Source: Prevotella sp. (GTDB taxonomy: Bacteria > Bacteroidota > Bacteroidia > Bacteroidales > Bacteroidaceae). From it: a DNA stretch of 64,000 bases. The translations under genes and the position numbers were made by a program. Where the stretch lies: contig JAFZSR010000097.1 in the NCBI GenBank assembly GCA_017619275.1, forward strand, positions 17,319 to 81,318, given 5' to 3'. Each line of letters begins with the position of its first letter. The first letter of the stretch is position 1. Below the pieces are notes generated by a model. That model was given only the letters and a program-made list of their open reading frames with translations, made no database searches and was not told where the DNA came from. This document shows positions 1 to 6,979 of the stretch, piece after piece.

Positions 1-770
1 CCATAGCGATCGTCCGTACCGATGCCCACGTCGGGGTTGGCTTGAATACCGTTACGGGCGCTGCGCTTGGTGGTGAACTCCAACACGAAGTCGTCGTTGC
101 CATCGTCCACACCCGTCATACGGCTCAGGTCGCTCTTCTCGTCGTAGGCCTTCACCTTGTCGATGACATACGAGGGCAGGTTCTTCATCACAGCGTCGTT
201 GTTGCCGGTCATGAAGTCGCGGCCGTCGAGCTTGAATTTCTTCACGTCCTTACCGTTGATGCTGATTTTGCCGTCGTCGTCAATCTTCGCTCCGGGCAGC
301 ATCTCCACCAAAGCCTCGATGACCGAGCCTTCGGGCACGCGGAAAGCATCGGCGTTGTAGACCACCGTGTCGTCCTTAATCACCATCTTGGGGATGTTGG
401 CCGTCACCACTGCCTCGTCGAGGAGCACGGCCGAGGGCTCCATTGTCATATTGCCCAAGGCTATCGGACGGCGAGCCACGGTGATGTTTTTCGTCAAGGG
501 CTGATAGCCCAAGTAGGTGACTCGGAGCTGGTAGTTGCCCTGCCCCACCCCGTTGAAAGTAAACGCGCCCTGCGCGCCAGAAAGGACTCCGGCGGTGAAC
601 GTGGTGTCGCTCTTACCTATTTTATATAGTTGCAACGTAGCCTTGGACAGGGCTTCACGGGTTTCGGAATCAAGCAACTTTCCCGAAACCGTGGTTTGGG
701 CCATCGCGCTGGATATTGAAAAGACAAAGAAAATAACTACCTGGGCGATAAATCGCGGAAATCTATGCAT
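1..770 (-). CDS. TonB-dependent receptor-like outer-membrane protein, N-terminal part (cut by window edge)
   Basis: Read on the minus strand from the ATG at 770, this frame stays open to the left edge, giving 256 codons of an incomplete gene. It has a signal peptide ending about Ala24 (AMA|Q), then a carboxypeptidase-regulatory-like beta-sandwich (about residues 26-105, with the typical YLGYQP stretch), the linker LDEAVVTAN, and a plug-like region with LPGAKIDDDGKISING. This order is that of Bacteroidota outer-membrane beta-barrel proteins related to TonB-dependent receptors; the barrel lies beyond the window. The substrate cannot be inferred. No clear TAnnTTTG promoter was found just upstream. 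Confidence 0.85.
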   Translation of the reverse strand, partial: MHRFPRFIAQVVIFFVFSISSAMAQTTVSGKLLDSETREALSKATLQLYKIGKSDTTFTAGVLSGAQGAFTFNGVGQGNYQLRVTYLGYQPLTKNITVARRPIALGNMTMEPSAVLLDEAVVTANIPKMVIKDDTVVYNADAFRVPEGSVIEALVEMLPGAKIDDDGKISINGKDVKKFKLDGRDFMTGNNDAVMKNLPSYVIDKVKAYDEKSDLSRMTGVDDGNDDFVLEFTTKRSARNGIQANPDVGIGTDDRY

Positions 771-893
771 AGTTTGGCTTTTGGGTTTCTTATTTGTGGT
801 TTTATGACGGACGCATTATAAACCTGTTTAACAACAATTCTCCAATTTAACTTTATTTAATAGCATGGGAAGCCTCGTTTGCCTCCTTTTTCG

Positions 894-901
894 TACTTTT
901 G
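894..901 (+). promoter_or_regulatory. Bacteroidota -7 box (TACTTTTG) before trmN6
   Basis: TACTTTTG fits the TAnnTTTG consensus. A TTTG lies at 878-881, but only 12 nt away instead of the usual 19-21, so only the -7 box is convincing. Transcription would start near 907, which rules out the TTG at 899 as start of the following gene. Confidence 0.5.
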
Positions 902-928
902 CCAAGGAATAATGAAAGAGGACATCTT

Positions 929-1627
929 TTGAGCAACGAGTACTTCCAATTCAAGCAATTCACCATCTGGCAGAGCCAATGCGCCATGAAGGTGGGCACC
1001 GACGGCACCCTACTGGGGGCATGGGCCGAGCTGCCCGCCACCGTCAACCCCTCGCCCACCATTCTCGACGTGGGCACGGGCACGGGCATCATTGCCCTGA
1101 TGATGGCGCAACGCTTCCCGCAAGCCCGCGTGGTGGGCATCGACATCGACGGCGACGCGGCCAACCAGGCAAAGCAGAACGCACAAGCATCGCCCTTCGC
1201 CAACCGTGTGGACATTCGGCATGGCGACTTCGGAACGCTCGAGGGCACGGCTTGCTACGAGGCCATCGTGAGCAACCCACCCTACTTCGTCAACACCCTC
1301 CGAAGCCCCGACGCCACCCGCACGCTGGCTCGCCATGCCCACACGCTGCCCTTCCGCGTGTTGATGGAACGCTCGTGGCAGTTGCTGACCGATGGTGGCT
1401 GTCTCTCGGTGGTGGTGCCCGCCGATGCGCAAGGCATCATCGAGGGCGAGGCGGCTCTGGCGGGGTTCTTCAAGCAACGCGAGTGCCTGGTGTTCACCTC
1501 GGCCCGCAAGCCCGCCAAGCGCGTTATGCTGGCCTTCGGCAAGCATAGCACTCCGGTGAAACGGCAACAGCTCACGGTTGGCTCGGAAGAATACGCCGCC
1601 CTCATGGCAGATTTTTATCTTGAATAG
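929..1627 (+). CDS. trmN6: tRNA1(Val) (adenine(37)-N6)-methyltransferase, TrmN6/YfiC type
   Basis: Class I SAM-dependent methyltransferase. The SAM-binding motif I reads ILDVGTGTGIIAL and the catalytic adenine-N6 motif is SNPPYF, as in the TrmN6 (YfiC) family that methylates A37 of tRNA-Val. The family's N-terminal signature YFQFKQFTI...CAMKVGTDGTLLGAW is present. The frame is open from a TTG at 899, but that codon overlaps the probable -7 promoter box. I chose TTG at 929, directly before the conserved SNEYFQFKQF, giving 232 residues. An ATG at 912 opens a six-codon reading frame (stop TGA at 930-932) in another frame, either a leader peptide or a sign of a one-base difference at the true start. 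Confidence 0.85.
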   Translation: MSNEYFQFKQFTIWQSQCAMKVGTDGTLLGAWAELPATVNPSPTILDVGTGTGIIALMMAQRFPQARVVGIDIDGDAANQAKQNAQASPFANRVDIRHGDFGTLEGTACYEAIVSNPPYFVNTLRSPDATRTLARHAHTLPFRVLMERSWQLLTDGGCLSVVVPADAQGIIEGEAALAGFFKQRECLVFTSARKPAKRVMLAFGKHSTPVKRQQLTVGSEEYAALMADFYLE

Positions 1628-1654
1628 AGGTGAGAGGTGAGAGGTGAGAAGTGG
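1627..1654 (+). repeat. Tandem heptamer array GAGGTGA
   Basis: Three perfect GAGGTGA units and one degenerate unit (GAAGTGG) start at the last base of the trmN6 stop codon and fill most of the gap before msrC. Confidence 0.85.
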
Positions 1655-1672
1655 GAATAACATAATAATAAT

Positions 1673-2131
1673 ATGAAAGAAGAAAAATACAAAGCACTGG
1701 TTAGTTCCATTGGTTCGCTCATTGAGGGCGAGACCGACATGATTGCCATCATGAGCAACGTAGCAGCCGCCATCCATCAAGAGATGCGGTTTTGGTGGAC
1801 AGGTTTCTATCGCGTCTGCGGCGAAGAGCTGATTCTCGGCCCGTTTCAAGGGCCAGTGGCCTGTATGCACATTGCCTACGGGCGCGGCGTGTGCGGAACG
1901 GCATGGAAACGGGGCGAGACCATCGTGGTGCCCGACGTGGAGCTGTTTCCCGGCCACATTGCCTGCAGCAGCGAATCGAAGTCGGAAATCGTGGTGCCCC
2001 TCTTCGGCGACGATGGCCGCGTCATGGCTGTGCTCGACATCGACAGCGAGCGACTCGCCACCTTCGACGACATCGACCGAAAGTATCTGGAAGCCATTTG
2101 CCAGCTGATATCCGCAACCAATAACAACTGA
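1673..2131 (+). CDS. msrC: Free methionine-(R)-sulfoxide reductase (GAF domain)
   Basis: A 152-residue single GAF-domain protein that would reduce free methionine-R-sulfoxide to methionine in the cytoplasm, using cysteine chemistry and thioredoxin. The three cysteines of the family are present at C64, C74 and C98, with the same 10- and 24-residue spacing as Cys84, Cys94 and Cys118 of E. coli MsrC. The surrounding signatures YGRGVCGTA, FPGHIAC and SEIVVPL are also conserved, and the length is normal. The next gene starts 3 nt after its stop, so the two are probably cotranscribed. Confidence 0.92.
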   Translation: MKEEKYKALVSSIGSLIEGETDMIAIMSNVAAAIHQEMRFWWTGFYRVCGEELILGPFQGPVACMHIAYGRGVCGTAWKRGETIVVPDVELFPGHIACSSESKSEIVVPLFGDDGRVMAVLDIDSERLATFDDIDRKYLEAICQLISATNNN

Positions 2132-2134
2132 AAA

Positions 2135-3616
2135 ATGATAATCGTAATTCTTGTAGCGATGATGATGATGAATGCATGTAACGCACAGACAAGCGAAAGG
2201 CCAGGAACCACAGTGGTGAGGCCCGCCACACAAGCCAACCGCTTCTATACGGGCGATGCCATGGAACTCAGCGAGCAGGTCGACAGCCTCCTGGCGCTCC
2301 ACAAAGGCAGTAATATATATAATAATGTGGCAGCACTCATCGTCCCCCATGCCGGCTACGAGTACTCGGGCAACGTGGCCGCTACGGCCTACACGACGCT
2401 CGACCCCAACAAGACCTACAAGCGAATCTTCTTGCTGGGCCCCAGTCACCATGAGTGGCTCGACGGGGCGTCGGTCAACATTGAGGCCGACTACTACGCC
2501 ACGCCATTGGGCCAAGTGAAGGTTGACCATGAGACGGCCCTGCAACTGACCACGGCCGACAGTCTGTTTGCCTATCACCCCGCCGCCCACGAACAGGAGC
2601 ATTGCCTGGAGGTGCAACTGCCTTTCTTGCAGAGGCTCTTTGTCCACCACGATAAAGAAGTGCCTCCCATCGTGCCCATCATCGTTTCCACCAACAACTT
2701 CAACAAGCTGAAACGAATGGCAGAGGTGCTGAAGCCGTTCTTCACCGACGAGAACCTGTTCATCGTCAGCAGCGATTTCTCGCACTATCCGTCGTATGAA
2801 GACGCTTGCGAGGTGGATGCCAAGACGGGAAAGGCCATCGAGACAGGCAACGTAGAGGAGCTGATAGCCACCATCGAGGCCAACGCCCAAAGCGGAAAGC
2901 GAAACTTGGCGACGAGTGCCTGTGGCGCCTTCCCCATCATCACCCTCATGCTCATGCTCGACAACCACTATGAGGTGAAGCACCTGCTGTATCAGAATTC
3001 TGGCGACGTGGACCGTCATGGCCGTTCTCGCGTGGTGGGCTACCATGCCTTCGCCTTCCTCCGCCAAGAAGGCGGTTTCACGCTCACCGATGCCGAGAAG
3101 AAGCACCTGAAGGAGATTGCCCTCAACAGCATTCGTGACTCGCTCGACGGGAAACCCATCTCAAAGGCCTCGCTCACCGACCGTTCCTCAGCTCTCACCT
3201 CCAAGTGCGGTGCTTTCGTGTCGCTGCATAAGCACGGTCAGTTGCGTGGTTGCATTGGCCACTTCGGCGAGGATATCGCCCTGTACCGGGTAGTGGCCGA
3301 GATGGCGCGTGCCGCCGCCTTCGAAGACCCGCGCTTTCAGCCTTTGCGCCGCGAGGAGCTGGCCGACATCGACATCGAGATCTCCGTGCTCACGCCGATG
3401 CGACGCATCAAGAGCATCGACGAGTTTGAGTTGCACCGTCATGGCATCTATATCCGAAAAGGCTATCGCAGCGGAACGTTCCTACCACAGGTGGCCGACG
3501 AGGTGAACTGGACGAAGGAGGAGTTCATTGGGCATTGCTCACGCGACAAGGCCGGCATAGGATGGGATGGCTGGCGCGATGCAGAACTATATGTATATGA
3601 AGCTATTGTATTTTAA
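2135..3616 (+). CDS. AmmeMemoRadiSam system fusion: Memo-like (B) plus AMMECR1 (A) domains
   Basis: A 493-residue fusion. Residues about 30-300 form a Memo domain, related to LigB-type dioxygenases, with metal-site candidates H72 (IVPHAGY), H105/H106 (GPSHH) and the late Cys in TSACGAF, equivalent to His49, His81 and Cys244 of human MEMO1. Residues about 320-493 form an AMMECR1 domain with its hallmark LRGCIG at 370-375. These domains normally accompany a radical SAM enzyme (the AmmeMemoRadiSam trio); none is encoded in this window. The N-terminus is hydrophobic and ends in a possible lipobox, MMNAC (Cys15), but lacks the positive residues of a normal signal peptide, so export is uncertain. 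The reaction is unknown. The gene follows msrC by 3 nt. Confidence 0.88.
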   Translation: MIIVILVAMMMMNACNAQTSERPGTTVVRPATQANRFYTGDAMELSEQVDSLLALHKGSNIYNNVAALIVPHAGYEYSGNVAATAYTTLDPNKTYKRIFLLGPSHHEWLDGASVNIEADYYATPLGQVKVDHETALQLTTADSLFAYHPAAHEQEHCLEVQLPFLQRLFVHHDKEVPPIVPIIVSTNNFNKLKRMAEVLKPFFTDENLFIVSSDFSHYPSYEDACEVDAKTGKAIETGNVEELIATIEANAQSGKRNLATSACGAFPIITLMLMLDNHYEVKHLLYQNSGDVDRHGRSRVVGYHAFAFLRQEGGFTLTDAEKKHLKEIALNSIRDSLDGKPISKASLTDRSSALTSKCGAFVSLHKHGQLRGCIGHFGEDIALYRVVAEMARAAAFEDPRFQPLRREELADIDIEISVLTPMRRIKSIDEFELHRHGIYIRKGYRSGTFLPQVADEVNWTKEEFIGHCSRDKAGIGWDGWRDAELYVYEAIVF

Positions 3617-3633
3617 TCATTGAACCTTTAGTT

Positions 3634-4392
3634 ATGAAGAAAATAGTATTGATTACAGGCGCAACGAGTGGCATTGGACTGGGTTGCGCAAGGAAGTTTG
3701 CCAAGAACGGCGACAAGCTGATTCTGACGGGTCGCAACGAAAAACGATTGGCAGAGATCAGCAAGGAACTGACTGAGAAAGGCACACAAGTGCTGACGAT
3801 GGTCTTCGATGTGCGCGACCGCGAAAAGGCAAAGGCGTGCTTCGATGAGCTACCAGAGGAATGGAAGGACATCGATGTGCTGGTGAACAACGCTGGTCTT
3901 GCACTGGGCTTGGAGCCTGAGCATGAAGGCAACCCCGAAGACTGGGAGACCATGATCGACACCAACATCAAAGGGCTGCTCACCATGACGCGGCTCATCG
4001 TGCCGGGGATGGTGGAGCGCAACCATGGGCACATCATCAATATCGGCTCCGTAGCTGGCGATGCAGCCTACGCTGGTGGTAATGTGTATTGCGCCACCAA
4101 GGCTGCCGTAAAGGCTTTGACCGATGGGCTGCGCATCGATGTGGCCAGCACATCCCTTCGGGTGACAAACCTCAAACCGGGACTGGTGCAGACGAACTTC
4201 AGCAATGTGCGCTTCAAGGGCGACGAAGAGCGTGCCCAAAAGGTGTATACAGGCATCAAACCCCTCACTGGCGACGACATTGCCGATGTAGCAGTCTACG
4301 TAGCCAATGCCCCAGCGCACGTGCAGATAGCCGAAGTCCTTATCCTCGCCACCCACCAAGCCAGCGGTAGCGTCATCGCAAGAGGATATTGA
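3634..4392 (+). CDS. Short-chain dehydrogenase/reductase, YdfG-like
   Basis: A 252-residue classical SDR. The nucleotide-binding motif TGATSGIG is at 8-15, NNAG at 85-88, the catalytic Ser at 139 (INIGSVAG), and Tyr152/Lys156 form the YCATK catalytic pair. The overall sequence fits the YdfG group of NADP-dependent 3-hydroxy-acid dehydrogenases (serine and 3-hydroxypropionate-type substrates). That specificity is inferred from the family. It starts 17 nt after the Memo-AMMECR1 gene and is probably the last gene of this run. Downstream the DNA is repetitive and the next genes are convergent. Confidence 0.9.
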   Translation: MKKIVLITGATSGIGLGCARKFAKNGDKLILTGRNEKRLAEISKELTEKGTQVLTMVFDVRDREKAKACFDELPEEWKDIDVLVNNAGLALGLEPEHEGNPEDWETMIDTNIKGLLTMTRLIVPGMVERNHGHIINIGSVAGDAAYAGGNVYCATKAAVKALTDGLRIDVASTSLRVTNLKPGLVQTNFSNVRFKGDEERAQKVYTGIKPLTGDDIADVAVYVANAPAHVQIAEVLILATHQASGSVIARGY

Positions 4393-4436
4393 TTACCGGT
4401 GGGTTTATAGGTAGGTTCAATAAAACGCAAAATTCA

Positions 4437-4524
4437 TGCGCAGCCCTTCCCCTCCCCTTCTTGAGTCCCTCTGGTAGCAAGCGTCCCCAAGGGGCCGAGC
4501 GGAAGGGAGGGGAAGGGCTGCGCA
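4437..4524. repeat. GC-rich inverted repeat, intergenic
   Basis: The arms at 4437-4460 and 4501-4524 are near-perfect reverse complements, both built on TGCGCAGCCCTTCCCCTCCC, with a 40-nt loop. It lies after the SDR gene in the gap between convergent genes and belongs to the same family as the palindrome at 33999-34036. It may act as a terminator or be an inert dispersed element. Confidence 0.8.
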
Positions 4525-4563
4525 ACCAAAACGAAACAATAGAAGTTACCTTATACTGTCAAT

Positions 4564-4738
4564 AGTCTATAGTCAAAAATCTATAGTCTAAAGTCTAAAA
4601 GTCTATAGTCTAAAGTCAAAAATCTACAGTCTAAAGTCGAAAATCTATAGTCTAAAGTCGATACTCTACAGTCTAAAGTCTAAAAATCTACAGTCTAAAG
4701 TCAAAAAACTATAGGCTAAAGTCGATACTCTACAGTCC
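4564..4738. repeat. Degenerate heptamer array TA(T/A/C)AGTC
   Basis: About 175 bp made of TATAGTC, TAAAGTC and TACAGTC units, mostly as pairs CTATAGTCTAAAGTC separated by AAAAAT-type spacers. It lies between the convergent SDR and dnaJ-like genes. No coding frame was seen here. Confidence 0.85.
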
Positions 4739-4740
4739 TC

Positions 4741-4807
4741 AAAATTTTGGTAACGACTTTTTGAAATTTGGTAACGACTTTTTGAAAAATCTCGTACGAG
4801 ATTTTTT
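4741..4807. repeat. Dispersed element with CTCGTACGAG palindrome, copy A
   Basis: It contains GGTAACGACTTTTTGAAA twice and ends in a 22-bp perfect palindrome (4785-4806) centred on CTCGTACGAG with flanking A and T runs, which could act as a bidirectional terminator for the convergent genes. A second copy is at 34205-34272. Confidence 0.8.
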
Positions 4808-4875
4808 GCCGTCTCATGAACAAGTAAAATAAGGGGGTTATTGCATCCCCAAAAACGGGGTTGCAGGGGTCGTTT

Positions 4876-5670
4876 CTACAGGCCACGTGCCTTCCAGATG
4901 CGTTCCTTGGCGGCGTTGATTTCCTGGAACTTCTTTTCGGCGGCCTTGCGCACGTCTTCGCCCAGCTTGGCCACCCGGTCGGGATGGTGTTCCAGCGCCA
5001 GTCGGCGATAGGCCCGGCGCAGCTCGTCGTCGGTGGCCTGCGGGCTGACACCCAGCACGCGGTAGGCATCTTCGAGCGAGTCGCCCTTCAGGTGGAGCAT
5101 CGAGTCCACCTCGCTGGTGTTCATCTGCATCCAGCGGGCCACGTCTTTCAGCGCATCCACCTCGCTGCTGTCCACCTGCCCGTCGGCCTGTGCAATCATC
5201 ACCAGGAAATTGAGCAGTTGCAGCCGACCGCTATAGTCGAGGAAACGAGCGGCCTCCTCACAACTCTGGCGGATGGTGCGGCGGAAGGCCACACGCCCCT
5301 GCCGTTTCTCCTCGTCGAAGAGGCGCAGCAGGATGTCGTTGCCCTGTTGTTCAGCCTCTGCGCCGAAGTTCTGGCGCAGGAACCCACGCACCATCTCCAT
5401 CTCCGAGTGCATCACGCGCCCGTCGGCACGGATGATGTAGGCGGCCATCACCAACATCGACAGCAGGAAGCTGTTGCGGTCGCCTTGCTGCTGGTTGCTG
5501 TAGGTTTGTTGTGTTTGTTCTTGCGAACCAAAGGTGCGCTCGCCGCCCTGACTCTGTGAAGTCGACGATGACGACTCAAACAGCGAGCCCAGGAGGAATC
5601 CCAGGATTCCCCCTATCGGCCCGAGCACAATCCAGCCTAAGTAGCCGGCAATCCATTTGCCCAGTCCCAT
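4876..5670 (-). CDS. TerB-like plus DnaJ-domain membrane protein (DjlA-like)
   Basis: A 264-residue protein with a glycine-rich hydrophobic N-terminal segment (about 5-30, probably membrane-inserted), a low-complexity Ser/Gln linker, a TerB-like helical domain (about 65-185) and a C-terminal J domain (about 203-264) with HPD at 229-231. This is the order of DjlA-type co-chaperones, which stimulate DnaK ATPase through the HPD loop. Its ATG overlaps the stop of the upstream kinase-like gene by one base (TGATG), so translation of the two is probably coupled. Confidence 0.85.
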   Translation of the reverse strand: MGLGKWIAGYLGWIVLGPIGGILGFLLGSLFESSSSTSQSQGGERTFGSQEQTQQTYSNQQQGDRNSFLLSMLVMAAYIIRADGRVMHSEMEMVRGFLRQNFGAEAEQQGNDILLRLFDEEKRQGRVAFRRTIRQSCEEAARFLDYSGRLQLLNFLVMIAQADGQVDSSEVDALKDVARWMQMNTSEVDSMLHLKGDSLEDAYRVLGVSPQATDDELRRAYRRLALEHHPDRVAKLGEDVRKAAEKKFQEINAAKERIWKARGL

Positions 5671-6290
5671 CAGCCAATGACGTTCATCAGGAAGTCCACA
5701 GCCCCGTTGACACCAAACTGACGCACGTTGAGCGCCACGTCGTAGTTGCGCGCATCCTGCCAGTCGAGTCCGGTGAAGGTCTTGGTGTAGAGCTCACGCG
5801 AATAGTCGTTGTCTACAATCATGGCAGCGGCATCCTGCTCCGAGATGTCGAACTTCTCGGCAATGCGGCGCCTACGACATTCGTCGTCGGCATGGACAAA
5901 GATTTTCATGGCGTTGACGTGGTCGCGGAAAATATAGAATCCGCAGCGGCCCACGATGACGCACGACTCTTGTGCGGCAATGCGACGGATGGTGGCAGCC
6001 TGAGCATCGAAGAGCCTACGGCTGGTCTGGTCGTGCTCCTGTCCGTTATACTCCGCACCAGCCATATATTGGCGATAGAAGGTGGTGAAATCGTCGCGCC
6101 ACAATGGGTTGCGCATCTCAATCTTCTCCACAGCATCCTCCACGTCGCCAAACTTCCGGGCCACCTCATTGATGATTTGCTTGTCGAGCAGCTTCACGCC
6201 CAGCCTTCGGGCCAGCTCGGCTCCAATCTCATGGCCGCCGGTACCAAACTGGCGGCTGATGGTGATGACGAATCTTTCCTGCTTATTCAT
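5670..6290 (-). CDS. Cytidylate-kinase-like family protein
   Basis: A 206-residue P-loop protein. ISRQFGTGGHEIG near the N-terminus is the nucleotide-binding loop of the cytidylate-kinase-like (Cytidylate_kin2) family, and VIVGRCGFYIF and RRRRIAEKFDIS also match it. The cellular substrate is not established. The frame is open further upstream (to 6365), but the ATG at 6290 (MNKQERF) is chosen because the promoter at 6320-6350 places transcription start near 6313, downstream of the longer start. Confidence 0.8.
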   Translation of the reverse strand: MNKQERFVITISRQFGTGGHEIGAELARRLGVKLLDKQIINEVARKFGDVEDAVEKIEMRNPLWRDDFTTFYRQYMAGAEYNGQEHDQTSRRLFDAQAATIRRIAAQESCVIVGRCGFYIFRDHVNAMKIFVHADDECRRRRIAEKFDISEQDAAAMIVDNDYSRELYTKTFTGLDWQDARNYDVALNVRQFGVNGAVDFLMNVIG

Positions 6291-6319
6291 AATTATATAA
6301 GTTTTAAGTTTTCTTTTTG

Positions 6320-6350
6320 CAAAATTACGATAAAAAAATGAAACAACCAA
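6320..6350 (-). promoter_or_regulatory. Bacteroidota promoter for the kinase-like/dnaJ-like pair
   Basis: On the minus strand TTG (6348-6350), 20 nt, then TAATTTTG (6320-6327). Spacing and both boxes fit the primary sigma factor consensus. Confidence 0.8.
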
Positions 6351-6365
6351 ATAAAAACGCGTCAT

Positions 6366-6746
6366 TTTTTCTTGGCCAAACCTTTACTGTCCATGTTGAA
6401 TTGTAAACACCACGTAACATTTGACAAATGATGTTACGCCACGCAAATTCTTTGTAACAATCGATGGGGTATATATAATAATAATGTAATACCTTTGGCA
6501 ACGAAAAGCCTTAGGGCATATTAAATCATATTAACTAACACTATCATCTGCTGAAAAAAGGAATAAAACGTGAAAAAGTCAAATGTAGCAAAAGCCCCCC
6601 ATGTTGCTGGCCCTGATAGGCCTGCTCCCATTGCCATGCATTCTCGTAGAAATACACACTACAGGAAGGCTTTTTGTAAATTTTTGGCGTTTTTCATGTA
6701 AAAATATGCACTTTTGTAAAGAAATTTAAACTTTTATTTAAAAAAG
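6366..6746. other. Intergenic region upstream of the susC promoter; no gene seen
   Basis: No coding frame of substance on either strand. A TACCTTTG at 6490-6497 resembles a -7 box but lacks a TTG at proper distance. The rest is A/T-rich spacer between divergent transcription units. Confidence 0.6.
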
Positions 6747-6778
6747 TTTGCCGTAATAAAAAAAATAGTGTAATTTTG
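6747..6778 (+). promoter_or_regulatory. Bacteroidota promoter for the susC operon
   Basis: TTTG (6747-6750), 20 nt, TAATTTTG (6771-6778): an essentially ideal match. Transcription should begin near 6785, leaving a leader of about 195 nt before susC. Confidence 0.88.
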
Positions 6779-6784
6779 CATACG

Positions 6785-6979
6785 ATTCGGACTATACATA
6801 TTTCAACTATATAGATATTAACTTAAAAAAGGATCAAAGACATGAACCTAAACGACTCTTCCTAACCCCCAGCCGCAAGCCCGCCAATCAGGCTTGTAGG
6901 CTACCGTGAAGCGGTTGATTCCGCTCAAAAACCATTTGTATTCATTACAAACCATTTTAATTATAGTAAATACTAAAGT
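6785..6979 (+). promoter_or_regulatory. Long structured 5' leader of susC with a seven-residue leader ORF
   Basis: The leader holds a short ORF at 6842-6865 (MNLNDSS, stop), a hairpin CAAGCC/GGCTTG (6876-6881 with 6891-6896) and a second hairpin AGCGG/CCGCT (6910-6914 with 6921-6925). Leaders of this size often carry post-transcriptional control of SusC genes in Bacteroidota; no known riboswitch was recognised. Confidence 0.45.

Noticed and set aside
1010-3106. A long open frame on the minus strand opposite trmN6, msrC and the Memo gene
   Set aside because: Its composition lacks any recognisable domain, and the plus-strand genes under it have clear motifs; it is a by-product of G+C-rich codon usage.
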